Positions 36,541-47,528 of a DNA stretch of 64,000 bases are shown here, piece by piece. Source of the stretch: Haematococcus lacustris. Taxonomy: Eukaryota; Chlorophyta; Chlorophyceae; Chlamydomonadales; Haematococcaceae. Position 1 is the stretch's first letter; every line of letters starts with the position of its first letter. The position numbers and the translations under genes are program-made. The notes beneath the pieces are model-generated. The model was not told the origin of the DNA. It was given only the letters and a program-made list of their open reading frames with translations, and ran no database searches. The stretch is from contig JASKMD010000019.1 in the NCBI GenBank assembly GCA_030144725.1, positions 183,596 to 247,595 on the forward strand, in the 5' to 3' direction.

Positions 36541-37371
36541 CTACTGTGCCACAGCAGGCTGCTGCTGCTGCTGCTGAGCCTTGGAAGGCCTGTCTCGCAG
36601 CCGCTTGTAGCCCAGGCCAGGGTACTCCTTACCCCTGGCTGGAAGAGCTGTCTGCTAAGGCCACCAGCACAGCTCCAGTGGGCGCCACCTGCTCTCCTCA
36701 ATGCGCTGTATGTTCAGAACTGAATTGCAGTCCCTGTCCAGCCACCTACCTGGTTGTGGTGCTGGCTTGGCTTTGGCAGCCTCGCCCTTGCCTTTGCCCT
36801 TGGTGGGCTGGGTGGGCTCAGCTGCCTGCTCAGCCTCGGTGCGCTTGCTGCGCTTGGCTGGAGGGGGAGTGCTGGGCTCTGGCTCTGAGGCTGCTGCCAG
36901 TGTGGCTTCCTGGCTGCTGCATGGGGCTTCCACCAGGCACGTCAGAAAGATTCGGAGCACAAACAATGAGGCGATGACGCGGAGCTGGGAGTGCACCTCA
37001 GCCCGCAGCTGGAGGTGCGCCATCAAGTTGCGCTTCGTCTTTTTGCAGCCGCGCAGCACAGCGCCACCCAGGACCTTGATTACCTGCAGCCAAGCACAAC
37101 CAACACTTTGGCAGGCCACTTTGACAGGACACAGTGCGGGAACACAAACAATGCGGGGACACACAAGGCGGGGGCGGCCTTTCACCTTGCGCTTTTTCGT
37201 GTCCCATCCATTCCGGCGCTCCTGTCGTTGTTTCCCTTGAGGCGAGCGAGACGCTGCGATGGGAACCAACAGGAGCGACGGGTTATCACACAGCGCGTGA
37301 CTCACGTAGCTCACAGTCGGCTAGGGACACGCACCTTTCTGTTTCTTTCCCGGGTTTTTCTTCTTAGCCAT
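36541..37371 (-). pseudogene. Internally deleted miniature Fanzor copy (copy C)
   Basis: Exons 37371-37335, 37253-37186 and 37083-36655 join in phase to 177 residues plus TAG. The start is MAKKKNPGKKQK, then SPQGKQRQERR and RGCKKTKRNLMAHLQLR, matching SPQGRALKERL and VKNKIVAHLRLR of the full-length copy at 59993. After FVLRIFLTCLVE the frame jumps to a C-terminal segment, APCSSQEATLAAASEPEPST, and then the RuvC-III signature WLDRDCNSVLNIQRIEESRW. The central domain and RuvC-I/II are gone, so it cannot be a nuclease. The stop TAG after CWWP replaces a sense codon; reading on gives ALPARGKEYPGLGYKRLRD until TAG at 36541-36543. Probably a non-autonomous derivative, or a fossil. Confidence 0.8.
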
Positions 37372-37571
37372 CACGCGATGCGCAGTGCGACGGGCGGTGG
37401 CCTTTTCAAGCAACTTGGGTTTCCCGGGAGATTCATGGAGGGTCACACGTTAGTCCTGGAGAATGCGCCCTGCTCAACCACGGACTCAGTTGGCCCACAA
37501 TGTGAGCGGGGGGTATGCCAGAACAGCCTTGAACAGCCAGCCAGCCTCAGAGCAGCGCCATAGAAGGCGTC

Positions 37572-37589
37572 CTCAGAAGGCACCAGCCC
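37572..37589. repeat. 18-base direct repeat, right copy
   Basis: CTCAGAAGGCACCAGCCC, the partner of 36385-36402 on the other side of the miniature Fanzor copy. Confidence 0.7.
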
Positions 37590-38158
37590 AAGTCCAAGGC
37601 CATCCTAGTAGGATGATCCTACCCCCATCCGGTCGACCCCTCCTCCCTTCCCTGCCCCAGCCCTGCGTCACCTTCCAGCCATTCGCTACCAGCTCCAACC
37701 CCCACCACCTCCCAGCCCACAACTACCTACCCCACCCCCCATAGCCCAGCATTTCCCTTGGCCCCCTCCCCACAGCCCACCACTTCATCCGCGGCTAAAA
37801 GGAAGCAGAGCAGGGCATAGAGTGAAGCAATGCAGCAGCTTTACAACTCGCTAGGCTGTCTACAGTGCCCTAGTGGCAGGGTGGCTGCTGCTAACAAGGA
37901 AGAGGCAACCTGAGCTGAGGTCTATCCAGGCTGAGGCCCTCTCTCCAGACTGAGGTTGCCGAGCTGGGAACCTCTCTCAGTGAGGTGCAGGAGGCCTTCA
38001 CTGACCTGCAACAGCTGAAGGGTGAAAATGCACACGGCGGCTCAGCATGCCACAGCCACCCAGCGGAGTCTGCAGAACCGCCGGTGCACAGGCTTATTCC
38101 CATTACTCCCTTTTCTTCCTCCAGCTTCTACTGCGGTCAACGCTGAGTGTCGCACGCG
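37590..38158. other. Intergenic, with a possible coiled-coil remnant
   Basis: Plus-strand codons at about 37935-38035 read EVAELGTSLSEVQEAFTDLQ, a heptad-like stretch such as precedes Gag domains in algal retrotransposons. It is open only briefly, so I treat it as a remnant or chance. The rest is C-rich and non-coding. Confidence 0.3.
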
Positions 38159-40122
38159 ATGTTACAGCGATTAGAGAGTGCTGCCCGGGCTCTCAAGCGC
38201 GAAGTCCTGGCCTTGTACTACGCGGCAAATGTGCGGCATGGGCAAGATCCAGCGATGTAGATGTTCAACGCGTACCACCTATCCCTGGCCGCAGGACGCA
38301 AGAACAGCGTGGTACGCGAAGGCGATCCCCTTCATAGTGAGCTGTTGCCCACGAGCACTAGCCATGCAGCTGCAGCAGTACATGTAACAATGCCAGCCTA
38401 GTGGAGCAATAGCCTGGTGGAGGAACAGCAGCCCAGGCAGGCAGACATGTCATCTTGTCCGAGGGAGCCCTGGCACTGTGCTAGACCCTTAGCCGGTGAT
38501 CCCATGCTTACAGCTGTTGCCTTGGCTGGTGATCGGGCTCCTTTGCCCCCATGCTCCCAGCCCCCAGCCGCCCGCCCTCACCTCTCACACCACACCCCTC
38601 ACTCGTAGCCTTGCGCTATCTATATGCCAGTCTGGTTGGTGGCGTTGTTGTTGCTCCCAGGCGCTGTGCTACGCCCTGAGCCCTGTAGACCTTATCCCTG
38701 ACTTCATCCCCATCCTGGGGCTGCTGGATGACCTGATCCTGCTGCCGGCCCTTATCTGGCTGGCTATACACCTCATCCCCCACGAGGTACTCGGGAAGAC
38801 ACCCCTGCAGCCTCCACAGCAGCAGGACCACCGCCTGCGGCAGCAAGGACAGGACAGTCTGACCCTTGCAGCAGCTACACGACCAGCAGCAGTGCCAGCA
38901 CTGGCAAATGACCAGGGCCCTCCAGCTGGAGTTGAAGTATGAGTCCCAGCAGCCACTGCATCACCAGCACCAGAAGAATAGCAGATTAGCACCACGACGC
39001 CAGCAGCAGCAGCAGGGGCAGCAGGATCACTGTTAGGGGTTGCGGGATGACATCGTCAGCAGCGGCAAAGGCGGGGCAGTCGTCGGCATCAGCAGGTGTG
39101 TGTGGGTGTGTGCATGCAGTGCAGGTGATGCAGGATGCGAGGCGGAGGGCTGCGGAGGAGCCGGTGCGCCTGGCGCCTAACTGGCTGACAGCATGCCTCA
39201 TAGGTGCCGTATGGTGAGGGGCCATGACCTAACCGTCCTGGGCCGGGGAGGGGGCGGGGGCAGGGGCAGGGGAGGGGGCGGGTCTGGAGAGCAAGCGCAT
39301 GCTGGGTCAAGATTTCAGTCCCAGGTGCCATTCAACCTGCTGACCAGCCTGAGCCTTGAGGGCATGAACCTCAGGGCCAGTGGGGAGGGCCAGCAAGGCC
39401 GGCCAGCGGCTAGGGGGTGGGGCGCAGCCTGGGGGGTGGGAGGACTACACCACATGACACTGACACGCTATGGATAGCTCTGGTCTCCTTAAACCCGCCA
39501 GTCTTCACCATCTGTGTCAGCCATGCTTCTGGCCTTATCGCCTCCCTCACTGCTGGCTTTCCCCGCTGGTCCCCCTCTCTTGTTTTGTACTGTCACCTAT
39601 TCTTTCTACGCTCCAGCCCTGATGCGGGTCAGCTGTGGGAAACCTGCTAAGCCAGGGTGGTGAGGGCACATGTTGAGTATGCGCCAGGCTGGCTTGCACT
39701 GTAGGTGGCGCTCATGCATGGGCACCCATAAATCTTGACCCCTGCCACGCAGCGATGCATGGGCACCCATGAAGCTTGACCCCTGTCATGCAGCGATGCA
39801 TGGGCACCCATGAATCTTGACCCCTGCCATGCAGCGATGCATGGGCACCCATGAATCTTGACCCCCTCCCATGCGGAGATGCATGTGGCTATGTTTGCAT
39901 GCGCTCATCCATGCACTGTGCTGCTGGTGTGGCCACAGGATTGCATCAGCGGAGCTGCTGCTGTACTGGATCATCGAACGGTTTGGTGGGTGGTTGCTGG
40001 CTATGGGCAAGAGGGAGGCAGTATCTATACCGGCAGTTAGAATGCACAACTTCAGCCATTGCAGCCGGCACCTGGGCAGCAGCATTCTGGTCCACCACGG
40101 AAGGCAGAGAAGGAAGTGCTGA
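38159..40122 (+). CDS. DUF1232 (YkvA-type) membrane protein
   Basis: Small integral membrane protein of unknown biochemical role. Exons 38159-38230, 38295-38336, 38661-38786, 39125-39213 and 39939-40122 fit in phase to 170 residues plus TGA. The DUF1232 signature runs over three exons: [27 protein letters not shown] and [20 protein letters not shown], followed by [21 protein letters not shown] basic [13 protein letters not shown] linker and another hydrophobic segment, [19 protein letters not shown], follow. After GKREA there is a usable donor (GTATCT, phase 0), so the real end may instead be the exon at 40999-41220; the present tail after AVSIPAV looks non-conserved. Start ATG 38159 is chosen as the first in frame. 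Confidence 0.78.
39712..39877. repeat. 41-base tandem repeat, four copies
   Basis: GATGCATGGGCACCCATGAA-type units starting every 41 bases (GGGCACCCA at 39720, 39761, 39802 and 39843), in the last DUF1232 intron. Each unit contains the palindrome-like ATGGGCACCCAT. Confidence 0.9.
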
Positions 40123-40998
40123 GGCATTATGGCAGCAATCCTGGCAGCAAGGGCCTGGCACCAGCTGCGGCTGCTTGTGTGACAACGTGTGACGTGTGAC
40201 AGCATGGCCAAAGTGAACTGCCATCACGCCTGCTGCGGCCACTATATGGTTCGTCCTGCACTGTTGCAGCTCACAAGGTTGGGGGGCGTGCGCACCAGTG
40301 TTGTTTTGTTAGCACAGCTGCCTGACCAGCTTGTCATCCCTCAGCACCACGTGTGCCATGCTGCCCTGTTCAGTTAAATAAGGTTACCCTCTTAAGAATC
40401 AGGCAGCCTTGGGCGCAACGCATGCTTCTGACACAAGGCAGAGCGCGTATGCGGCGGGGTCATTGCTTGGCATCCTGCCACATCATTCTGCCACTCCTGT
40501 TTTGGTTACATGAGAGCTGTCACCCTGGTCACTCACAGTTTTGAGACATGCAAGCTGTATCTGGGAAAGGCCCTCTCCTGCCGCCCTCGTCCTTTGCTGA
40601 ACGTCCATCAGTTGGGGCACTTTCTGCTTGCCTTTCTTCATCCATCTATTGGTGGCACTCTTGAGGCGCGGCACTGTCCTTCTTTCTTTCTTTTGCTCTT
40701 TTGCACTTTTGCTCTTTCTGTTTTTATTCTTTCTTTCTTTCCTTTGCTCTATCTTTTGCTCTTTCTTTCTTTCTCTCTTCCTTCCTTCCTTTCTTCCTAC
40801 CTCCCTTTCAAGCTGCATTCAGAGATATTATGCCTTGCTGTCACGAGACAAACAAAACCCTCCATTAAGCCATGCACCTTGCACGTCTAGTACTCGCTGC
40901 GTTGGAAATTCTGTACCATGCACTCCACCCATGCGTCAACAGCTGAGGGTTGCACGGGGTTCTGCCATGTTGCCGACCTTGCCTGCTCAGGCTCAGAG
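40123..40998. other. Non-coding stretch with CTTT-rich tract
   Basis: Either intergenic or, if the exon at 40999 belongs to the DUF1232 gene, an intron. A pyrimidine tract of CTTT units lies at about 40675-40805. Confidence 0.4.
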
Positions 40999-41220
40999 GA
41001 GCTTAAAGACGACCGGCTGCCGGTGCTGCTGTTGACCTCGGCCTTCTTCGCCCTCTTCTTCTGCCTGTGGCTGTCGTCAGCAATACAGCACGAGGCTGCT
41101 AAGGCGTCAAAGCATCCCACCGGGACAGCGCATGCCACGGTTAATGGCGAGCCCGGAGGTCGGCAGGAAGATGGCCTCGGCATGGATGTCCAGCAACCAC
41201 TCTTGGCATCTGAGGTGTAG
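40999..41220 (+). CDS. Probable terminal exon of a membrane protein
   Basis: Open frame from an AGAG acceptor to TAG at 41218-41220, 73 residues plus stop. It begins ELKDDRLP, has one strong hydrophobic segment LLLTSAFFALFFCLWLSSA, and ends with a polar tail and QQPLLASEV. Third codon positions are GC-rich. It can be joined in phase 0 to the DUF1232 gene after GKREA, which would give that protein a further membrane span; otherwise it ends an unidentified gene. Confidence 0.45.
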   Translation, partial: ELKDDRLPVLLLTSAFFALFFCLWLSSAIQHEAAKASKHPTGTAHATVNGEPGGRQEDGLGMDVQQPLLASEV

Positions 41221-42969
41221 CCTAGGGGCGAGGCCCGCTGCGGGAACGCTCCCACGGAGGCAGCTCCTTCCTTCTTACTGCGACGCAGGTGCAGGAGTGC
41301 GGGAGGTGCAATGTTCAGAACTCACAATGAAGGTTCATAAATCACCATCATCGATTGCGTAAGATGCGTGGCAGGCTGTTTGTAAGATGCATGGTCCGCA
41401 AGTCCGCCTTCGAAGGTCTGCAGCCATGGTAAGACACATTGGGCGCACGTGTAAGGGCAAGTATTAGCTTGCTAAGGGCTACTGCTTAGCCTAGACCTCA
41501 ACTCAACTCAGAAGATGTGCTCGCCTGCGACTGCGCCTCGTGCGCCATTGTTTCATTCTTAGCCTTGCCTGGGTCCCATAACTCGCCAGCGAACATGTTG
41601 CTTCAAAGTGTACTCACAACACAATTTTGCTGGACTTTGAACGGGCAATCTCAGTTAGTGTAACGCGCCGTTCACATTCAGGAGACAACAGTGGTGCAAG
41701 GGATTCATGCAACGGGTCTCTCTCTTCTGTACAGTCATCCCACTTGCCTCCATCCACCACTTTACTCATGACATCATATCACCGGCTGCGGCCTGAGTTC
41801 AAGTGCTAGAAGGCTCTGTTGGGCGTTGGTCTATCAGGCGCTATAACCTAGATCTCTATAATCCCCACCCTTCCACACACGCCTCCAACTGTGCAGTCCC
41901 CCCGTGCACGTGGTGCAGCCCCCCTTCCCCCTCTACCCCCACGTCCCCCTGCCCAGCCAGCCAGCATGCGCCGGAGCTCTGAGGGTGATTCTAACTGTGA
42001 CTCATCTGACCAAGCAGTTCAAGTTCAGTGTTACAGCCAGGCGCCCATAAGCACAGCACACAGCCGGTCACAGCATCATACACCAGTATACAAGGTCACC
42101 CCCGCCATTGGCTGCACCCCTGATAAAATCTTTCTGGTCTTTAAGAGTTTTCCAACGATTCCTGCGTAGGGCGGTGCAGCTCATCAAGGCGAAGCTAGCG
42201 AAATGCTCGGGCTAATGTGCATCTGTGCCGGGGCGGGCGGGGGTGCTGGAAGATTGGGTCGCGTTGTGCCGGGGACAGCCTGCTTAGTGGGGCTGTGCTC
42301 GGCAAACAGCTATCGCGCTCAGCGGCCCAACTTTTCAACTTTTTGAATTTCTGTCGGGCGCAGGACCTCCCTTGACATGTGTTCTAGTGCTAATGCTAGT
42401 GCTGATGATGTGCTTGAGAGTGCTGGTATGTCTTGTGGGCTGTCCCTGCAATTCAACAGCGTGCGGCTCGTGTCACGTGAAACCATGTCAAATTCTCATG
42501 AAATGGGCACTTTTCCGGCCGTTCTCACTGTCCAACCAGGGCGGCAGGATGTGAACTGCCAGTTCTGTGCGGCTCCTTGTGTGGGCTTCTATCGTGTAAT
42601 CAGGACATAAACGCGTTGTGTTCATGTTTGGGCCGTTTGTGATGCTCCAAAGTAGACCCCCATGCACCTTACATAACCAGCCAAATCAGCCATATAAACG
42701 CTTCACCTCATATTCAAACTCCAGCTGCTCACTCCTTAGGTCCCTCACCACTAAACGACGCAGTTTCCGACGTTCCTTTGGCCTATCCTTGCACAGCAGA
42801 CACTGCTGCCGCAGCAATTGCTGCTGCCGCTGCTTGGTGCTCATCCATCCTGCACAGGAGCAGCAACAGCAATAGCACGATGGCAGCAGCAGCAGCAGTA
42901 GCAGCAGCAGCAGTAGCAACAGAGGACTATAAGGCTCGTGGATGGTGGGGTGGATGGTGGGGGCAGCGC
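41221..42969. other. Intergenic stretch, no gene recognised
   Basis: Only short frames. A CAG/GTAGCAG microsatellite lies at about 42880-42920. A 77-codon plus-strand frame at 42377-42610 has mixed composition but no motif. Confidence 0.35.
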
Positions 42970-43529
42970 TCACCTTGCAGGTTGGGAGGGCAGTTGCTGC
43001 TCCTGCTCATCAACCACTGGCAGCGTGGCAAATCTGTTGCGTGTCGTCAGCAACACTGTGGGGGCTGCACGGTGCACCCGCTGAGCTGTGGCGCGTGTAG
43101 CCGAAGTCTGCGCTGCTGGCTGCCATGCGCGCTCTCTAGCGGGGGTGTAATGCTCACACAGACCTCCCATGAAGGCCTTCCAACACGTGGCAGCGGGGGT
43201 GTTGTTAAACACCTGGTGGAACCACCACACCTCTGCACCCCCAGTGAGACGACCAGCAGCGTAGGGGACCCATAGATCCACAGGCATGCGGCATGCTTTG
43301 AAGTACCCCGTCAGAGACCGCCCCCAGGCCCTCACGTCCAACCCAGTGGCTGTGCCCCCATGCAGGGGCGGTGGTGGCAGGCAGGAAGGGCTGGATGGCA
43401 GTGGCTGGGTTGGACTAGACTGAGCTTGTTGCGCTGGCCTAGGCTGAGGGGAAGGGGGCGCGATTGCCAGCAATAGGCGTTGGTGGGCACCCACCACAGC
43501 TGAGTAGGGCAGCCCAGGGATGCGCAATG

Positions 43530-43645
43530 CCCTGCCATACATGCACACATGCACACATGCCCGCATGCCCGCATGCACACATTTGCACACATGCCCACAT
43601 GCAGACATACATGCACACATGCCCTGCCATACATACACACATGCA
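43530..43645. repeat. CACATGC/CCGCATGC low-complexity array
   Basis: Irregular units of ACACATGC, CCGCATGC and CATACATGC, in the segment between the two Gag-gene frames. Confidence 0.85.
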
Positions 43646-44035
43646 TCCCACAATGGTTTGTGGGAGGTGAGGTGGGTGGGTGCTTGGGAGGGCATGCATG
43701 GGAACTGCGTACCTTGGCAAGGGCGCTAGTGTTGTGTCCTGGCGTGGGCGCTTCAAAAGGGGTGACCTGAGGGACTCAGGGACGTGGGGAGAGCATGGAG
43801 GATGGTCTGGGAGGGGGTGGTTGGTGCTGACACCCTGCTGGTCTGCAGCCTCTTGCAGCTGCTTCTCCACATGCTGCTGCTTCAGTAGCAGGTCTGCATG
43901 CTGCTGCTGCAACAAGTGTTGTTGTACTGCCAGCTGCTGCTGCACCTGGCGTTGCAATTCACCTGCACTTTGTGCCTCGAGCTGTTGCTGCAACCTGTTA
44001 AGCTGCTGCTGCAACTGCAGGTGGTGCTGCTGCTC

Positions 44036-44664
44036 AGCCATGTGTTGCTCCCTCTGCTGCAGGTCCGCCTGCTGCTGCTGCAGGTGGTGCTGCTGCTCAG
44101 CCACGTGTTGCTCCCTCTGCTGCAGGTCCGCCTGCTGCTGCTGCAGGTGGTGCTGCTGCTCAGCCACGTGTTGCTCCCTCTGCTGCAGGTCCGCCTGCTG
44201 CTGCTGCAGGTGGTGCTGCTGCTCAGCCACGTGTTGCTCCCTCTGCTGCAGGTCCGCCTGCTGCTGCTGCAGGTGGTGCTGCTGCTCAGCCACGTGTTGC
44301 TCCCTCTGCTGCAGGTCCGCCTGCTGCTGCTGCAGGTGGTGCTGCTGCTCAGCCACGTGTTGCTCCCTCTGCTGCAGGTCCGCCTGCTGCTGCTGCAGGT
44401 GGTGCTGCTGCTCAGCCACGTGTTGCTCCCTCTGCTGCAGGTCCGCCTGCTGCTGCTGCAGCTGGTGTTGCTGCTCAGCCAACTGCTGCTCCCTCAGGTG
44501 CATGTCTGCCTGCTGCTGCTGCAGCTGGTGTTGCTGCTCAGCCAACTGCTGCTCCCTCAGGTGCATGTCTGCCTGCTGCTGCTGCAGCTGCTGTTGCTGC
44601 TCAGCCACCTGCTGCTCCTTACGTTGAAGTTCATCCTGCTGCAGGTCCTGCAGCTGTTGCTGTA
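44036..44664. repeat. 63-base coding tandem repeat, about ten copies
   Basis: CAGCCACGTG-phased 63-base units (21 codons, three heptads) start at 44036, 44098-44099 and then every 63 bases. Seven units are nearly identical; those at 44476, 44539 and 44602 are diverged. They encode the coiled coil of the Gag-like protein. Confidence 0.95.
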
Positions 44665-45145
44665 GATGTTGCAAGCGTTGGGTGTCAGTAGCTTGTTGCT
44701 CCCTCTGCTGCAGTTCAGGCTGCAGCTGGTGCAACTGTGCCTCATAAGCACGAGCATCAGCCTGTGCCTGGGCCTCAGCCTCATAAGCACCAGCATCAGC
44801 CTCATAAGCACCAGCCTCATCAGCACCAGCCTCATCAGCCTCATAAGCACCAGCATCAGCCTGTGCCTGGGTCTCAGCCTCAGCAGCACCAGCGTGGGCC
44901 TTGGCTTCAGCCTCAGCAGCCCTGCGCTGTGCCATAACCTCCCTCGCTTTTTGCGCACCGGCACATCTAGCCATCACCCCCCTTTTCTTGGTAACCATGG
45001 CGTTTACAGGCCTGCACAACGGCAAACACTTCTCACAGCTCAGTGTCTGCATGTTTTTCACTAATTCTTGCCGTTCGTGGTTGCTCAGAAGCCACAAGCA
45101 CCAGTAATCAGGAACTCTTGAGCAACCTAAAAATGGCTGCAACAT

Positions 45146-46089
45146 GTGGACTGAACCTGCTTTCAGCGACTATCCGCAATCGCGGTCACGCTCCCAACCC
45201 ACAATGCCATCGACCTGCAGAGGCGCCGTTTGATGACAAAAGGTGACACTTTGGAGCGGGGGGCAAGGAAGCAGGCCGGGAAGCAGCAGGTGAGCTTGGG
45301 AGTGGGTCTCGATTCGTGCTAGGACGTTGCAGCACTGATGCGTGCTAACCTGAAAAGTTGGCATGTCCAGTCAGGATGCGCCATTCACGCCGCTCTGGGT
45401 CAAGGCTGCCTAATGCCGTCGCTACATGTGTCTGCGACGCTCCAGAACACGTCGCGTGTTGGGGGCCAGCCACCCGGCAAACCGCTGGAGCTGTCTGCAC
45501 TCTATTCGGGCCATCGCCAGCTCATCGCACAAATCGGCGGCCTCATCCGTGCAGAGATGAGCAAGTTTTTATCTCATGAGCCATGGGGGTGCAGCCAATG
45601 GCGGGGGTGACCACAAGGGAGTTCTGGGCCGTCCTGAGCTTGCTTGACATTTTGTTCACCAATTGGTTCACGCACAGCGCAAGGCCTGGGTTCTCTCTCG
45701 TCGCCATTGCATAGCATTAGCTCATCATTAGTCGGGTCATGCAACGCCCCTGGCGTCTGTTGTGGACCGCCGGACTTCTGGGCTAAGCTGGTGAGGTGGC
45801 ATACTCGTTCAACTCAGCTCTGCCAGCTGAGCTCCACGACTAAGTAGCAGGAGGGATGCCAGAAAGACCAAAGCCGCGAAGGGTGCAGCTGCTGATGCTG
45901 TGGGTATGCCAACCCCCTTGTTCCTCACTAGGGCCTCCATCTGAGCCGGACCACTGGGGAACTTTGGCTTTGGGGCTGTGTGGAGTACACCCAATGCACA
46001 TGGACATGGTGCATGAGTGCCTACCACCTACATTAGTGCCTGACCGCGAGGGCTATAGTGTAGATTTGGCATGACCTGCATGCACTAAA
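45146..46089. other. Flank between Gag gene and Fanzor copy B
   Basis: No gene recognised. From about 45930 the sequence CTCACTAGGGCCTCCATCTG, followed by AGCCGGACCACT and a shared stretch around GCTGTGTGGAGTACACCCAA, matches the 3' flank of copy C (36412-36520), so the 3' end of the Fanzor element reaches to about 45930. Confidence 0.5.
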
Positions 46090-47463
46090 AGCTGATAACA
46101 GTTTAAGAAAGGGGCACACAATACTGTGCCTCAGCAAGCTGGGCCTTGGGTAGGCGGGTCTCGCACCCGCTTGTCGCCCAGGCCAGGGCAGTCCTTGCCC
46201 TTGGCTGGCAGCGCTCCCTGGTCTGGCACAGCTCCAGCGGCCACCACCTGCTCTCCCCAATGCGCTGCATATTCGGGTCGGGTCAGTTCGGGTCGGGTTG
46301 GGTCGGGTGCATTGCAGTTCCTGTCCAGCCACCTGCCTGTTGTGATTCCGGCGCTTGCTGTGCTTGGCTCGCGGGGGAGTGCTGGGCCCTGGCTCTGAGG
46401 CTGCTGCCGGTGTGGCTGCCTGGCTGCTGCATGGGGCCTTTGGGGGTTTGCGGGGGGCCACTACTGGGCACCACATCAGGCCCCACACTGGCTGCTCACG
46501 CTGCTGGCTCCAGGCTGGGCGCAGCAGGCGGTGTTTCACCTGCCCTGCTGGGGGCTTCCAGCCTCCTGGCCTGGTGGGTTGATCATGGTTCAGCTGCTCC
46601 TCACAGGGCTGCTGGCCATTCACTGCTGAGCTGTCCCTGGTGGTGCGGTGCTCATCCACGAGCACCACGCTGCCCCGCCGCTGGCCTGCGCCCCTGGGCC
46701 TGCACACCACCTTGCAGCAGGCCTGCAGCACCGCATCAGCACCCCACCCTTCCCTGGTGCCAATGCCAGCTGCGCCGAAGAACACCACAAGCTGCTTGGC
46801 ATGCCCATGGCGCTCCATGAACACCTCCGCCATGTCCTCTTTCAACTGCAGCCATGCACACAAGGCACACACATGGTGGCTGACGTGGTGGCACCAGGTT
46901 AGGCATGGCACAGTCAACTACTATTTCATTTCATGCCCAACCCACCACCTCTCAGTCCCTTACCCTCCCTCCCACCCACCCACCCTCACCTTCTTGAAGA
47001 ACTGCTCCAGCGCCCCGGTCCTGGGCTACGTACAGCCTCAGCCACTGTCGTGCCCTTCTGGGGTCTATGTACACCTCCCACACCGCACCCTAGGTGGCCA
47101 GGGTGACGGTGATGTGCTTCAGGTTGGCCTCCAGGGAGGTGCCGGCTGAGCTGGCTGCTGCCAGGTGCTGGAGGTGGGGCTGGATCGGTGCCAGCCACCG
47201 CTGGGTGCTGCGGCAGGGGCATTGTTCAGGCCACTGGGCTGCGGCACCTGGGCCTTGGTCAGCTTCCACTGGCGGAGCTGGTCTGCTACCAACCGGCCTG
47301 TCTCCTGGGTCCCAGGAGCCAGGGTCAGTCTTTCAGCTGCCTTAGCATGACAGGGTCCTCGCAGTCAAGGGACATGGGAGGGCCAGTGGGTGCTGCAGGT
47401 GCAAGGGCTGCCAGGCTGGCGCTGCAACATCTTTGGGGGGGGTGCGTGAACGGCTCTGGTTCT

Positions 47464-47528
47464 GACTCTGACTCCGAGTCAGACTGTGGCTCTGGCTCTG
47501 AGCCACAGTCTGACTCGGAGTCAGAGTC
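47464..47528. repeat. Perfect 29-base inverted repeat with 7-base loop
   Basis: Left arm 47464-47492 (starts GACTCTGACTCCGAG) is the exact reverse complement of right arm 47500-47528; loop TGGCTCT. It lies inside Fanzor copy B, just after the RuvC-I segment, and has no counterpart in the intact copy. Confidence 0.97.

Larger units (their letters stand above)
42970..45145 (-). mobile_element. Retrotransposon Gag-like gene with long Gln-rich coiled coil
   Basis: The frame from 45145 down to a donor at about 43713 starts with a Cys-rich segment (LSCEKCLPLCRPVNAM), passes an Ala/Glu/Tyr block with repeated AYEAD units, then about 210 residues of 21-residue coiled-coil repeats such as ADLQQREQHVAEQQHHLQQQ. 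A second frame (43443 to 42970) carries a Gag-type core: VRAWGRSLTGYFKACRMPVD, LWVPYAAGRLTGGAEVWWFH, WKAFMGGLCEHYTP. The W...YF...W..YA..L.G.A..WW pattern is that of the Ty3/gypsy Gag (Retrotrans_gag) family. I see no protease, reverse transcriptase, integrase or long terminal repeat nearby. The join between the frames is unresolved: the donor at 43713 leaves phase 2, but the best acceptor (43443) needs phase 0. It may be a solo Gag remnant or a domesticated Gag gene. Confidence 0.7.

Noticed and set aside
43530..43645. CRISPR-like short repeats (ACACATGC units)
   Set aside because: No regular repeat-spacer structure; irregular microsatellite in a eukaryotic genome.
43898..44665. Plus-strand Leu/Cys-rich open frames over the 63-base repeats
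   Set aside because: Antisense of the coiled-coil array; the minus strand gives heptad-patterned Gln/Glu sequence and a Gag domain.
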